The position numbers and the translations under genes are program-made. DNA of 21,638 nucleotides from NCBI GenBank assembly GCA_016800925.1, contig JABCPU010000912.1, positions 1-21,638 of the forward strand. Reading direction: 5' to 3'. Under the pieces are notes generated by a model. It had not been told where the DNA came from. It saw only the letters and a list, made by a program, of their open reading frames with translations, and did no database searches. Shown here one piece after another: positions 9,581 to 19,002 of this stretch. The stretch is from Suillus spraguei (Eukaryota > Basidiomycota > Agaricomycetes > Boletales > Suillaceae). The stretch's first letter is position 1. Each line of letters starts with the position of its first letter.

Positions 9581-10054
9581 TGTTACGACTGGGGTGGCAT
9601 CACCAGCGACAGTGAAAAGACACAGTTGGTCTGCTGGGAAGTTCTACAATGTCCAGAAGAGGACAAGGTGAAAGTACAAGGAACATTCCGAGTACTATCA
9701 AGGGTTCAGGCCTCAAAGACAAGTCTAAGAGGTTCTACGAGAATAGAGACTAAGGCTAAGGAGTGCTTAGACTTAGAGACGATTCAAGGACGACTTAGGT
9801 TGGAGACCTAAGCGAAGGAAGTTCCAGGTAAAACCCAGTAAGATTAAAGTAAAGAATCTACTACAAGTACACTGTGCTTTATATAGGTAGATATGTGCGC
9901 ACAGACTGGGTAACCATGAGAATGTAACTGCGTATCCTAATAAGGAAGGCATGCATTGTACAGATGCGTTGAGCATATGAGTCAAAGTCATGTGATATGA
10001 TATACAAGTAAGAAGATAAAGGGAGAATGAATAGGGGCACATACAACTGTAACA
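9581..10054 (-). repeat. LTR-B2: 3' LTR of element B
   Basis: 474 bp, TGTTACGACTGGGG to ACTGTAACA on +. The polypurine tract follows at 10055-10064. TATATAAA at 9885-9878 lies 35 nt before the 11-mer ACTTTAATCTT (9850-9840). Two segments differ from B1 and B3: the bases around 9870-9920 and GGCATGCATTGTA near 9947. Confidence 0.95.
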
Positions 10055-10064
10055 TTACCCCCTT
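10055..10064 (-). other. Polypurine tract of element B
   Basis: AAGGGGGTAA on -, directly before the 3' LTR, identical to the tract next to LTR-B1. Confidence 0.7.
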
Positions 10065-10087
10065 ATTACATTGGAAGTCACCGACTT

Positions 10088-11500
10088 TCAAACATCTCTG
10101 TTGTCATCGTAGACAGGATCATAGTCGTCGTAGTTAGCGACGTCTTCATCAGCAGCGCTTCCTCCTAACATGTAAGCTGCTTCCTCCTCTGCTACAGTCC
10201 GCGCCCGTCGACCTTCTTTTCGTCGTCGACGGTTAATAAGATACTGTTCCCACCTACGCAGTGCATCATAAAATCCATCGTCCTTCCAGGTAAGCGTAAA
10301 TGGAGGTTCCCATGACGCTGAGGGCAATAAATGGACAGATGGGTAGGGGCGTGTCGCATACAGATTTGGCATTGATAGTTGGGACAATTCTTTTGTCGAT
10401 GTCCGACGATGCCACAAGTCGGCATTTCATGTTTTCGTCAGTGTTAGAGGTAGACATACGTAACGGTGATGGTGAGATAATGGGTGTAGGGCTGGTGGAT
10501 CTAGCAGCTTCTTCCCTTTCCGTCGTGTCATACGTTTTAAGGCAAAGGCATTGTCGCGTCGAAGCTGTGCCTGTTGCTTGGTGGTCAGAGTGTATGTGGA
10601 TGCGGGGAGGTCGGGAGTGGTTCCTCGTTCAGCAACCGCAAGGAGTTCATTAGAGGAGGAGGAGAAGTGGTACCTAAGTCTTTTACTAAGACTGGCGAGA
10701 CAGGATCCATTGGACCAAACGATGACGGAATAGACATGGGAGGATGGATGTGAAGGTCACGAAGACAAGGACCTAGTGTTATTAATTCAACCACAGGAAT
10801 CCCTAATTTTTTGCAGCTTCACACTGTTCCTCGGTACAGGGCTCATATAACCAGGAGGATGTTCATGAGTGATATGACAGGGGAGATGAGTTGGTTGTTC
10901 AATAGGAGATGGGGTTCGGGGAGAAGCGAGGTCGGCTTGTGTTTGTTGTAGATCAGTGATGGCTTCTTCAACTAAGTTTCTGGCTGCTCTAGTTTCAGCG
11001 ACTGATTGCTGGATGGTTTCGACGACCGCGTTGGTGAGCTGCCCGATCTCTTTGGACAGCAGTGCATAAGCCAGCAAGGGCGTCAACACTAGAATAAATG
11101 CGCGAAGAAGAGGGTGCTGGAATAGGAAGTGGCGCATCTTCCTGCAGAGAGGGAGGTCGAGCAACGCCTGCTCGACGTTCAGCCACGATGTGAATAGCTT
11201 CTTCACCATCGCTTTTAAAAGAACCGGGAAGCAACAACATAGCATAAGAACGAATGCGTTTTTGAAGATGTAAGAAGCGTTGCGATAAGTAGTGTCAGTG
11301 GTTTCATTGGCTGTGGCTTCGATAAGGGCGGCAGTACGGATGATGTTGAGAGGAGGAGGGCCGGAAAGGCACCTCTTTCTGTGAGGATTCTTTCAATTTC
11401 AAGGGCATGTCCTTCACATAGAAGGGCGGCTTCGATGTAGGAGGTATTGTCGATTTCAGTGGCAAGGTTCCGTAATGTTCAGCATCAGAGTCGGAGTCAT
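10088..11500 (-). pseudogene. Third ORF of element B, full-length decayed copy
   Basis: Homologous to 8378-9580 but with its 5' part present and with several frameshifts. The ATG at 11500-11498 overlaps the pol stop as ATGA. From there an acidic start (NNDSDSDAEH, read one frame over), a segment TEIDNTSYIEAALLCEGHAL and the coiled-coil region EIGQLTNAVVETIQQSVAET can be followed across frames. The zinc knuckles are near 10325-10440 (GIVGHRQKNC and CQICMRHAPTHLSIYC), then the acidic tail to the stop at 10088. The first two Cys of knuckle 1 are separated from the rest by a frameshift. The unbroken length would be about 470 residues. The role is probably RNA or DNA binding; it might be an accessory gag-like or env-position protein. 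Confidence 0.65.
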
Positions 11501-12234
11501 TGTTGGCAAGGTGACAGGGGTGATGTATGCAGTGGGGAAAGACATTTGAGCAGTGTTAGTTGATCAAGTGCAAGTTGATTGACTGGGGAATGATCAGAGG
11601 GAATGTTGCTTTTATAAGCATTCAACATTCGAGCAGAGTTCTTCAAGTTCTTTTCTGGGAGCCATTTGTTATCTCCCGATGAATATCCTTTCCAAGAGAC
11701 AAGATAGCGTCGGCGAGTGCCGGTTCCTTTGTGAGAAAGAATTGCTTCTATTTCATATTCTTCTTCTTCTTTGATGATGTCAGGTGGTGGTTCGGGGAAG
11801 TTCGGCCTGTACGTCTGTTTCGCTATAGGATGATAAGACAGAAGCGTGGAACGTGGATGAATTTTCCACTGTGGAGGAGTTTGAGTGTGAATGTGATGGG
11901 GATAAGACATCGATGATCGGGAAAGGTCCATATCGTTTTGGCGCAAGTTTCCTGATGGGAGTTTGAGTCTAAGATTAGCGGCAGATAGCCAAACCTTATC
12001 TCCGATCTTCCATGGAATGTACTTATCTCCTCGGGATCGTTCGGCCATTGTTTGCATTGCAATGTTATGGCAGGCGATTGCTTCTTCTCTTATCTTCTGC
12101 AGGGATCGTACTCGATCTTCTGCTGCGGGGACGGATGAATCAGGGATAAGGTGAGGGATAGCGCGTGGTTCATATCCCATCATCAAATAAAGGGTGATGC
12201 ATTCTTGCATCATGTTTTCGGTGGTTGTGGACAA
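11497..12234 (-). pseudogene. Element B pol C-terminus with chromodomain
   Basis: A 245-codon open frame. Its first part is the integrase C-terminal region (MQTMAERSRGDKYIPWKIGD, then KVWLSAANLRLKLPSGN, the GPY/F-type zone). A chromodomain follows at about residues 156-207: YEIEAILSHKG, RRRYLVSWKGY, NKWLPEKNL and NSARMLNAYK. In chromoviruses this domain directs integration to marked chromatin. A frameshift after LPSGNLRQ has scrambled the stretch between the GPY/F zone and the chromodomain. The stop TGA (11499-11497) overlaps the start of the third ORF. Confidence 0.85.
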
Positions 12235-12900
12235 ATTCGGCGATTGGTAGATGTTCTACCCAATCTTCGGGTTGTTGCGGCAATAGATGCGTAGTATGTT
12301 TCAAGTTCTTGATTAGCCTTCAGTTGACCATCAGTCTGAGGGTGATAAGCTGTGATGGAGGATGACGTAGTCGAGAAGTCGGGCAAGCTCCTTAGAGAAG
12401 CGAGATAGGAATTGCGGGCCTCGATCTGAGATACTTTGTCATGGAGTCCAAATCGTCGGTAAACGTGTTTCAAGAATAGTTTAGCAATGCCTTCGGAAGT
12501 GAGGTTTTCAAACAAGGGATAATAATTACCCCCTTCATAAGGCCATGGTCTACCACGACCATGATACTGTCAAAGCCTCCAGAGACAGGAGGTCAGTGAT
12601 AAGATCAACGAGACCTGGGAAAAGGGCGAGTCGCAGAGGAAGGGTAAGGGGGTCGAACAGGATGGTATCGCTTTCATTTGCTGACAAAGGGCGCAACCCT
12701 CAACGTATTTCCGAATATAGAGCCCATAGCGGGCCACCAGCTTCCGTTTGACGAGTTCTTCAGTTTTGAATCTACCGGGATGTCCCGCGGTAGGATGATC
12801 ATGATACCGTTTCAGGATATCGGACGATGCCCGGTGGAATGTAGGCACGATTCTTAAAATAGAGGACGTTCTCCTCAATCTTCCAGTCAGAGAGTGCCGA
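12210..12900 (-). pseudogene. Element B integrase (HHCC and DDE core), frameshifted
   Basis: The zinc-binding HHCC module is readable at 12878-12690: HDHPTAGHPG followed by CALCQQMK. The catalytic core is split over frames. The first Asp is in [20 protein letters not shown] near 12555-12610. The second is in SDRGPQF near 12410-12430, one frame away from the open frame. The TAYHPQTDGQLKANQELETY block near 12290-12350 carries the Glu. At least three frameshifts make it inactive. Order and motifs are those of Ty3/gypsy integrases. Confidence 0.85.
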
Positions 12901-13154
12901 TTTCATTGGGGGAAGACATATGCCATCGAGGGCGTCAGATGCCGTTTTGAAGACAGGGTCGTCGAGGGGGTCAGAGGAGATAAAACATCCTTCAGATCGG
13001 TATCAATAAGACGAACGAATAGAGCGTCAGGGAGGAGTGTCTGGTCCTCGTTATCGTCTTTGCCGGAGTCATAGTCGGGCCGGCGGATAGTGCATCAGGT
13101 ACTGCTAATTAGTACCTGCAACGTGATGCAATTCAATGTCATAGATAGACAAAA
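12901..13154 (-). pseudogene. Element B spacer between RNase H and integrase
   Basis: Decayed connection sequence with no recognisable motif; stretches such as DDNEDQTLLPDALFVRLIDT read here are typical of the acidic linker before the integrase zinc finger. Confidence 0.5.
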
Positions 13155-13534
13155 TCAATTGCCAAGTGCTTGGCGACGGGTAAGCTTCTGTGCACTTCTA
13201 AAGTACAGAAGATTCTTGTGGTCGGTGAATACCAGGACGGGGTGTGGGTTTCCTTCAAGATAATGACGCCATTCGTTCAATGCCCGGATTACGGCAAGGA
13301 GTTCCCGGTCAAAGATCTGATAATTGCGTTCTGCAGGGTTCAAAGACTGTGAGAGATATGCACATGGGTGATAAACGCCATTTTCATCAGTCTGCAAGAG
13401 AACTCCGCGGTTGCTACGAGCGAAGCGTCGGTAGCAATAGCAAATTGTCGGGAAGGATCAGGGTTACGGAGTACCGGTTGGGATGTAAAGCGTCGTTTCA
13501 GTTCTTCGAAGGTGTCCATGCATTCGGTGACCAA
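13155..13534 (-). pseudogene. Element B RNase H, frameshifted
   Basis: Catalytic acidic residues are visible in their usual motifs: Asp in [13 protein letters not shown] (13450-13420 region), Glu in [20 protein letters not shown] and Asp in [21 protein letters not shown] then marks the domain end. One frameshift near 13385 separates the first Asp from the rest. The enzyme removes the RNA strand during reverse transcription and, in self-priming elements, also creates the primer. Confidence 0.85.
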
Positions 13535-14340
13535 TCAAAGGCTTATCTTTCTTTGTTAATCGATAAGGGTCGGGCGATGTCAGAATAGTGGGAAATGAAC
13601 GTGCGGTAGAAGTTGCAAAAGCCGAGGAATGACCGAACATCTTTTACAGATTTCGGACTGGCCATTCGAATTCCCTTGGTCTTGGCGTTCCATAGCAACT
13701 TGTCCGGCGAATTATCATTCCGAGGTATTCCACTTCTTCTGCATCGAAGGTGCATTTTCTGGTTTCAAGAACAGATGTTCTTTCGTATCTTCATCAAAAC
13801 CCGTCGTCGTTCGCATGTTCTGCCATGTTGTAGAGAAAATCAGGATATCGTCCATGTAGATAACCATCCATCCTTCATTGATTTCCTGCTGGAAGGTACG
13901 ATTCATGTATGCTGGAAAGTTGCCGGGAATTGCAAAGGCCAAAGAACATGACGTTCGGTTCGAAGAGGCCGAATTCCGTAGTAAAGCAGCTTTCCAGCGA
14001 TCATCGGATGGATGCGAATATTATTAACCGGACCAGATATCCATTTTCGTAAAGAACTGTGCATTGTGAAGACGTGCGACAAGGGAATAGGGAGTGGAGC
14101 GGATAGGCGTTCTTGACTGTCCAATCATTGATGTAGCGATAATCTTGACAGGGACGCAATTCTCCACTCTTCTTTCCCACAAAGAAGAAGCCACTGCTTG
14201 GGTGACTTCGATTCTGAGATGAACCTTTCGCAACATTTTCATCGATAACATTTTGACGGCAGCGCGTTCTTTTTCCGATAGCGGGTAAACCTTAGACGTG
14301 CGAGGAATAAAACCGGTTAGTATCGATCCGATGATCAATA
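13535..14340 (-). pseudogene. Element B reverse transcriptase, frameshifted
   Basis: RT motifs in order: [13 protein letters not shown] (14290), [20 protein letters not shown] (first catalytic Asp, near 14040), NNIRIHP, FGLFEPNVMFFGLCNS, PAYMNRTFQQ, then the catalytic MVIYMDDILIFS with YMDD at about 13859-13848. The thumb/connection follows with [20 protein letters not shown] near 13640. At least five frame changes are needed to read it through. Catalytic Asp residues are kept, so decay is by indels rather than by loss of active-site codons. Confidence 0.9.
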
Positions 14341-15129
14341 CCAGGGCGTTCAGGGGTAGTTTGTTAATCCGTCTTTAGCAAAGACATCTGCAAAGTCTGC
14401 AAATAGTCCGGGACCAATTCTTCGAAGGATTTCTTTTTCTTTTCTTCTCATCTGTGGCGAATTCCTGAGCTTTGTTACTGTATTTCGGAGGAGGAAGGGG
14501 ATTGTGGAATAGTTGGGGAGTTGTTCGAGTCGGAAGTTCCATCATGTGTAAGGGTGTATCCATGGATACTTCTTCTATGATTCTCATGCTAACTCCATCG
14601 TTCATATTCCACAAGGAATTCTCCATCTCCAAGTCATAAGAGGAAATTTCAGTACTTCTGGCGCATGCCAGACATCTTGCATAGTGTTGAATTGGTCATC
14701 ATCCTCTGTTGGGATCAATGAGGGCACGGGTTCTTCTTCATCGGGGATTTCTTCATTGGAAGCCGAGGGAGTATGTTGAAGAGTTTTCGGGAACATAGAA
14801 CTTGGATAGTTTCGGTACATTGGTATCCCGTCCAGGGATTCTTCTTCTGCTTTTCTCTTCCTATACTTCTGTTCTTCTATTGGCCTTGCTCAATAGGTTC
14901 TGGTCCGGTCCGATACTCGGGCTTGGATTCGTCTTGGCTTTTCTGTGCGGGGAATTGGTGATACTGCTCGTGGCAGTTGTACACGGGGAGTAGGTTGTAG
15001 TACATGGCATTTGTACTTCTGGTTCAGGATCTTTAGGAGCAGGGGAAGTAACGAGGGATCTTGGAAGTTGGGAGTGTTGCCATTTCTTGGGATGCAATGG
15101 AAGACTGGGGGTAATCCATTCTTCTTTGA
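14341..15129 (-). pseudogene. Element B protease-RT linker, poorly conserved
   Basis: Long low-complexity acidic and Pro/Ser-rich linker between protease and RT. Readable pieces include NEEIPDEEEPVPSLIPTEDD near 14700, KAQEFATDE near 14480 and FADVFAKDG near 14390. Frames change often and there is no catalytic motif. Confidence 0.55.
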
Positions 15130-15612
15130 TCAATATCCATTCAATTTCGATTTCATCTGATTTCGTTGTTCGAGGGAGGTTAATGTTTCAGCAGCCCAGT
15201 CTATACTTGGGTTCATTGCGCGTAACCATGGAATTCCCAGAAGGATTTGATCTCTTCTTCCTAGTTTGGTGATATTGAATTTTCCATACATGGTTCGTTC
15301 ATCAATTTTGACCACCAGGAGACAGTAGTGTGTGATTGGTCCTCCTTTGATAAGAGTTCCATCTGCCGTAGTAACTCAAAATGGTGTTTCGAGTTTTCGT
15401 CGTGTGATTTGATGGAGTTTCACAAACTCCTCAGAAATGAATGTTCCTGCTGCGCCCGAATCAATAACGGCGGTGGTGTCGACGGATTTCAAGCGAGTAC
15501 GCGAATGAAGGGTGATAGGGACACAAAGTTCTTTTCTTTCACCTACAGCGCGTACAAGTCTTAGTAGTACATTGGGAGAAACATACGTTGATTCTTTGTT
15601 TCTCCAAGTCAA
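15130..15612 (-). pseudogene. Element B aspartic protease, broken by TGA
   Basis: The active-site block is TTAVIDSGAAGTFISEEFV (DSGA triad region) near 15430-15480. The C-terminal block GRRDQILLGIPWLRAMNPSIDW (near 15190-15250) carries the conserved ILGxPWL-like motif. Between them, after RKLETPF, a TGA (15378-15376) interrupts an otherwise continuous frame (VTTADGTLIKGG follows). The protease would process the gag-pol polyprotein. Confidence 0.85.
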
Positions 15613-16444
15613 AAATCCTCGACAATCCGCCTCACAGTTTCTTCGCCTTCTTCTTCTTCTTTTACTTTGGTTTGTCGGAGTGGGGTCTTCTTCTTTCTGT
15701 CAGGACAATTATGAATATGGTGTCCTGTTTTCTTGCATCCGAAGCATTGTCCCTTCTTCATGCATTCGGATCTCTCGTGTCAGAGATTCGATCTACGACC
15801 ATTGCATTGGAATCACAATTAGGTGTGTAACGTGCATTTCCATAGTTCTTCTTCTTCTGTTGTGGAACATGACGTGTCCTCATGGCTTGAAGACAATGAT
15901 GGGAATTGTCAATGGAAACGCATTGTAGCACAACGTCTCGGAATACTTCTGAGACATCTCCTAGCGCAAAAAGCTTTGTAAGGATGCCCCAATTTAGGCC
16001 GTCTTGGAAAAATTGGATCTTTGTTGCGGCATCGGTGATGTGAGCCTTAGCTGCAAGTGCCTCAAAGTCAGCGATATAGGTATGAAGATCTCCGCTTCCT
16101 TGTTTGAGGTCCCTGAGTTTTGTAAGTGCGGTTCCTTTGGTATCCACTGGGTTGAAGGCTTCTTTAAAGCTTTTCATAAAATCCACCATTGTCCCATAAC
16201 CAACTTTTTGTCCAGAGGTGTCGGTTGATTGAGCATGGTCAAGGAATTGCTCTTTCCAGGATTTAGCATTCTTTTCAGTCATGAAGGATGTTATGAAAAT
16301 GATCTTCTGCTTGTCGGTGGTGTAAAGCTTTTCGTTGATGTCGAAGCATAGATTGCATGACTGGATAAATTCGCGAGAGTTGTCGCGATCTCCTTCAAAA
16401 CCAGTTGGCTGACCGATTTTGTATTCAAATTCTTTGGTCGTCAT
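15613..16444 (-). pseudogene. Element B gag with zinc knuckle, one frameshift
   Basis: ATG at 16444-16442, 128 bases after the LTR. The 228-codon open frame contains a Retrotrans_gag-type capsid region: KIGQPTGFEGDRDNSREFIQ, MVDFMKSFKEAFNP, ALTKLRDLKQGSGDLHTYI and KIQFFQDGLNWGI. It ends prematurely near 15758. One base change of frame continues into the nucleocapsid zinc knuckle CFGCKKTGHHIHNC (CX2CX4HX4C, 15746-15705) and a Lys/Glu-rich tail leading to protease. This suggests gag and pol were one long frame, as in Tf1-type elements, but the frameshifts prevent certainty. Confidence 0.9.
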
Positions 16445-16560
16445 ATTTGGCGATTCATCTGGTGAGTTATACTTTCTCGGTGCCTACACGCGCTGTCTTG
16501 CTGTCCGTTAGGGCTTTATCAGGGTTCAGGGTCAAGACTGGATAGTCAATGATCAAGTGG

Positions 16561-16571
16561 ACTTTAATCTT
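16561..16571 (-). other. Primer binding site, self-complementary type
   Basis: On - the LTR end GTAACA is followed, after one base, by AAGATTAAAGT. This is the exact reverse complement of the 11-mer ACTTTAATCTT inside the element's own LTR. The usual TGG start of a tRNA-type primer binding site is absent. Confidence 0.7.
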
Positions 16572-16831
16572 TTGTTACAAACTGGGGGGCGTCACCAGCG
16601 ATAGTGAAAAGACACAGATGGTCTGCTGGGAAGTTCTACAATGTCCAAAAGAGGACAAGGTGAAAGTACAAGGAATGCGTTCCGAGTACGATCAAGGGTT
16701 CGGCCTCAAAGACAAGTCTTAAGAGGTTCTACGAGAATAGAGACTAAGGCTAAGGAGTGCTTAGACTCAGAGACGATTCAAGACGACTTAGTTGGAGACC
16801 TAAGCGAAGGATGTTCCAGGTAAAACCCAGT

Positions 16832-16842
16832 AAGATTAAAGT
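16832..16842 (-). promoter_or_regulatory. Putative transcript 5' end / self-primer of element B
   Basis: ACTTTAATCTT starts 34 nt downstream of the TATA-like TATTTAAG, which is where transcription would begin. The 11-mer is present at the same place in B1 (8143-8133) and B2 (9850-9840). Confidence 0.6.
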
Positions 16843-16868
16843 AAAGTATACAAGCATAATACAACGTG

Positions 16869-16876
16869 CTTAAATA
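16869..16876 (-). promoter_or_regulatory. TATA-like box of LTR-B3
   Basis: TATTTAAG on -, matched by TATTTAA in B1 and TATATAAA in B2, always 34-35 nt before the 11-mer. Confidence 0.6.
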
Positions 16877-17043
16877 GGCCATATGTGCGCACGGACCAAG
16901 AGATGTGAGAATTGTAAGTGCATATCCAAATAAGGAAGGCAACTATAGTACTGATGCATTGAGCATATGAGTTGGAGTCATGTGACATGATATACAAGGA
17001 GGGAAACAAAAGAGAATGAATAGGGGCACGTACGACTGTAACA

Positions 17044-17237
17044 TCATTAGGGAGTGCTATCAGAATGTCTTTCCGGAGGTGTTCAGTGTCCATAAGAACA
17101 GCTGCTCTAAGGACCGGAGCTGCTAAAATGGAAGCTCGTAGGGACAAAGCTAATTGTTCCGAAGCAAATATTGGACGGAGGTTGTGAGGGTTAATCTGAG
17201 CGTAGTCCTTATCCCCCTCTTTAGGGTAGACGTCCAT
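17044..17237 (-). pseudogene. Element A pol: start of RNase H-integrase spacer, cut by LTR-B3
   Basis: DVYPKEGDKDYAQINPHNLR and RPIFASEQLALSLRAS follow the RNase H end (SLTRR) after a one-base frameshift near 17237. They match the spacer found before integrase in this gypsy group. The frame runs into LTR-B3 at 17043/17044, and no integrase of element A is found elsewhere in the window. Confidence 0.8.
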
Positions 17238-17869
17238 CGTCTAGTGAGGGAATCTGGCTTGACTCCGAGTTTTCCAGGACGGTAACAGATAACAAGGTTG
17301 AACTGATGGAGGAACTCGGACCAGCAGGCCTGACGACGGGATAGCAGTTTGGTGGTAGAGAAGTACTCAAGGTTCTTGTGGTCCGTGACCACATCTATAG
17401 GCTTGGACGAGCCTTCTAGGTAATGGCGCCAGGTTCGGAATGCAGCATAGATGGCTAGTAGTTCCTTATCATGGACATCATAGTTGAGTTCTGCACCGGA
17501 CAGTATCCAGGAGTAAAATGCCACCGGACGAAGTTCCGACTCTGGGCACACAATGGATAGTATTCCAGTGATAGCATAATCTGAGGCATCAGTTTCCACA
17601 ACTATAGGAACATTCAGAATCCAATGCGTTAGCACCGGAGCGGAAGTAAAGGCTTTCTTGAGTGCGTCAAATGATTTCCGGCAGTCCTCGGAAAAGTCCC
17701 AAGCGACACCCTTGCGAGTGAGTCGAGTAAGGGGAACCACGATATCCGAGTAGTTAAAGATGAAACGACGATAGAAATTAGTGAATCCGAGGAAGGATTG
17801 GATGTCCTTGACTTTCCGAGGTTCTGGCCAGTCTATGATAGACTGGATTTTCTTGGACGACATTGTCAA
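17238..17869 (-). pseudogene. Element A RT connection and RNase H
   Basis: One continuous frame from KIQSIIDWPEPRKVKDIQSF and LGFTNFYRRFIFNYS through VPIVVETDASDYAITGILS (first Asp), VHDKELLAIYAAFRTWRHYL (Glu), VVTDHKNLEYFSTT (Asp) to YRPGKLGVKPDSLTRR. All RNase H acidic residues are kept. It is clearly different in sequence from element B RNase H, so this is a second family. Confidence 0.9.
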
Positions 17870-18560
17870 GCCATCCAGAGATAGGAGGTAACCAAGATAT
17901 TCGATGGAGGATGAATGGAATTCACATTTCTTGGGTTTGGCATATAGTCAGTGTTTACAGAGACGTTGTAAAACTTCTCGGACATGTTCCTTATGACTTG
18001 CAAGGTCTTGGGAATAGATAAGGATGTCATCCAGATATACAACAAACACATACGTCCAGCATATCAGCAAACACGCTATTGACAAAGCGCTGGAAAGCCG
18101 CCAGAGCATTTGTGAGGCCTTCCGGCATCACCAACCATTCATAGGAGCCATAGCGCATATGGAAGGAAGTCTTCCATTTGTCTCCTTCTGTTATCTGGAC
18201 GAGGTGATATGCGGATCAGAGATCAATTTTGGTGTAAACTTTAGCACGGCTCGGGGAGTCTAGGAGGTCGGCAATGAGGGGTAACGGATATCGGTCTTTC
18301 TTGGTGATGTGGTTAAGGCCGTGGAAATCCACACAAAGGCAGAGGGATCCATCCTTCTTTTGACAAATAGGACAGAGGCTCCGTGGGGAGAGGATGAGGA
18401 ACGGAGGAGTCCGGACGAGATGTTTTCATCGAGGAACTTTCAGAGGGCCTCAAGCTCGACCGGAGAAAGAGAATATATGGTTCCAAGAGGTGGACTAGCC
18501 CCTTCTTCCAACTCAATCTTGAGATCATAGGGTCAATGAGGGGGAAGTTGTCCGGCTTTG
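17870..18560 (-). pseudogene. Element A reverse transcriptase with TGA stops and frameshifts
   Basis: Motifs in order: PYDLKIELEEGASPPLG, VELEAL-stop-[19 protein letters not shown], a one-base loss in an A run near 18358, [26 protein letters not shown]-stop-[36 protein letters not shown], then a frame change just before catalytic [10 protein letters not shown] (YLDD at 18037-18026) and RLCKH-stop-LYAKPKKCEF. In-frame TGA codons at 18535, 18442, 18218 and 17950 (first base on -) fall where relatives usually have Arg. Confidence 0.9.
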
Positions 18561-19002
18561 CCTTTGTCGAAGACATCCGTGAATTCGTGGTACTTGGGAG
18601 GGATTCTGGAGAGGTCTGGAGGATCGGATGATACGGATGCGGATCGAAGATTTACTTCGGAGGGACGGAGGTAGATGCTGAACTGAGTAGATCCTTCTAA
18701 CTTGCAGGCATGGCAAAAGGCCACTGCATTTATCAACGATATGTTAGGGACTGAAGTGCCAGTGGAGGGTTCGGATTTGGTCAGAGGCGGAGTCTCTGCC
18801 ACGGATGGGTGCTCTGAGGCAACGGAGATATTGGAGGGGAGGATTCTTCCTTGGATGGAATACCCAAAGATAACGGAGGTGTCGGATTGGATTTTCCTGC
18901 CACGGACGGTGTGTCCGGAGGCAGTGATGATGCGGATGGGGTTAATGGCATTCCCTGTACAGTAGTTTGGAACTCGATGCTGCCCAATACCCAGTCAATC
19001 AA
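18561..19002 (-). pseudogene. Element A protease-RT linker
   Basis: Two overlapping frames read LIDWVLGSIEFQTTV (the common NPLIDW motif after protease), a Pro/Ser-rich stretch, and then SLINAVAFCHACKLEGSTQF, SRIPPKYHEFTDVFDKGKAG and QLPPH leading to RT. One frameshift lies near 18790. Order and motifs are those of agaricomycete Ty3/gypsy pol. Confidence 0.8.

Larger units (their letters stand above)
9581..17043 (-). mobile_element. Element B: full-length Tf1/sushi-like chromovirus with extra ORF
   Basis: About 7.46 kb from LTR-B2 (3' LTR) to LTR-B3 (5' LTR), in transcription order on -: LTR, 128-base leader, gag, protease, RT, RNase H, integrase, chromodomain, third ORF, polypurine tract, LTR. 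Integrase after RNase H and the C-terminal chromodomain place it in the Ty3/gypsy chromoviruses. Many frameshifts make it inactive. The flanking pentamers CTGAC (left) and TCATT (right) do not match, so the present ends do not come from a single simple insertion. Confidence 0.85.
16573..17043 (-). repeat. LTR-B3: 5' LTR of element B
   Basis: 471 bp, TGTTACAAACTGGGG to ACTGTAACA on +. By eye it shares more variants with B1 than with B2, for example GTGCTTAAATAGG, GCGCACGGACCAAGAGA and GGCAACTATAGTA. Its outer flank (17044) is element A pol. Confidence 0.95.
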
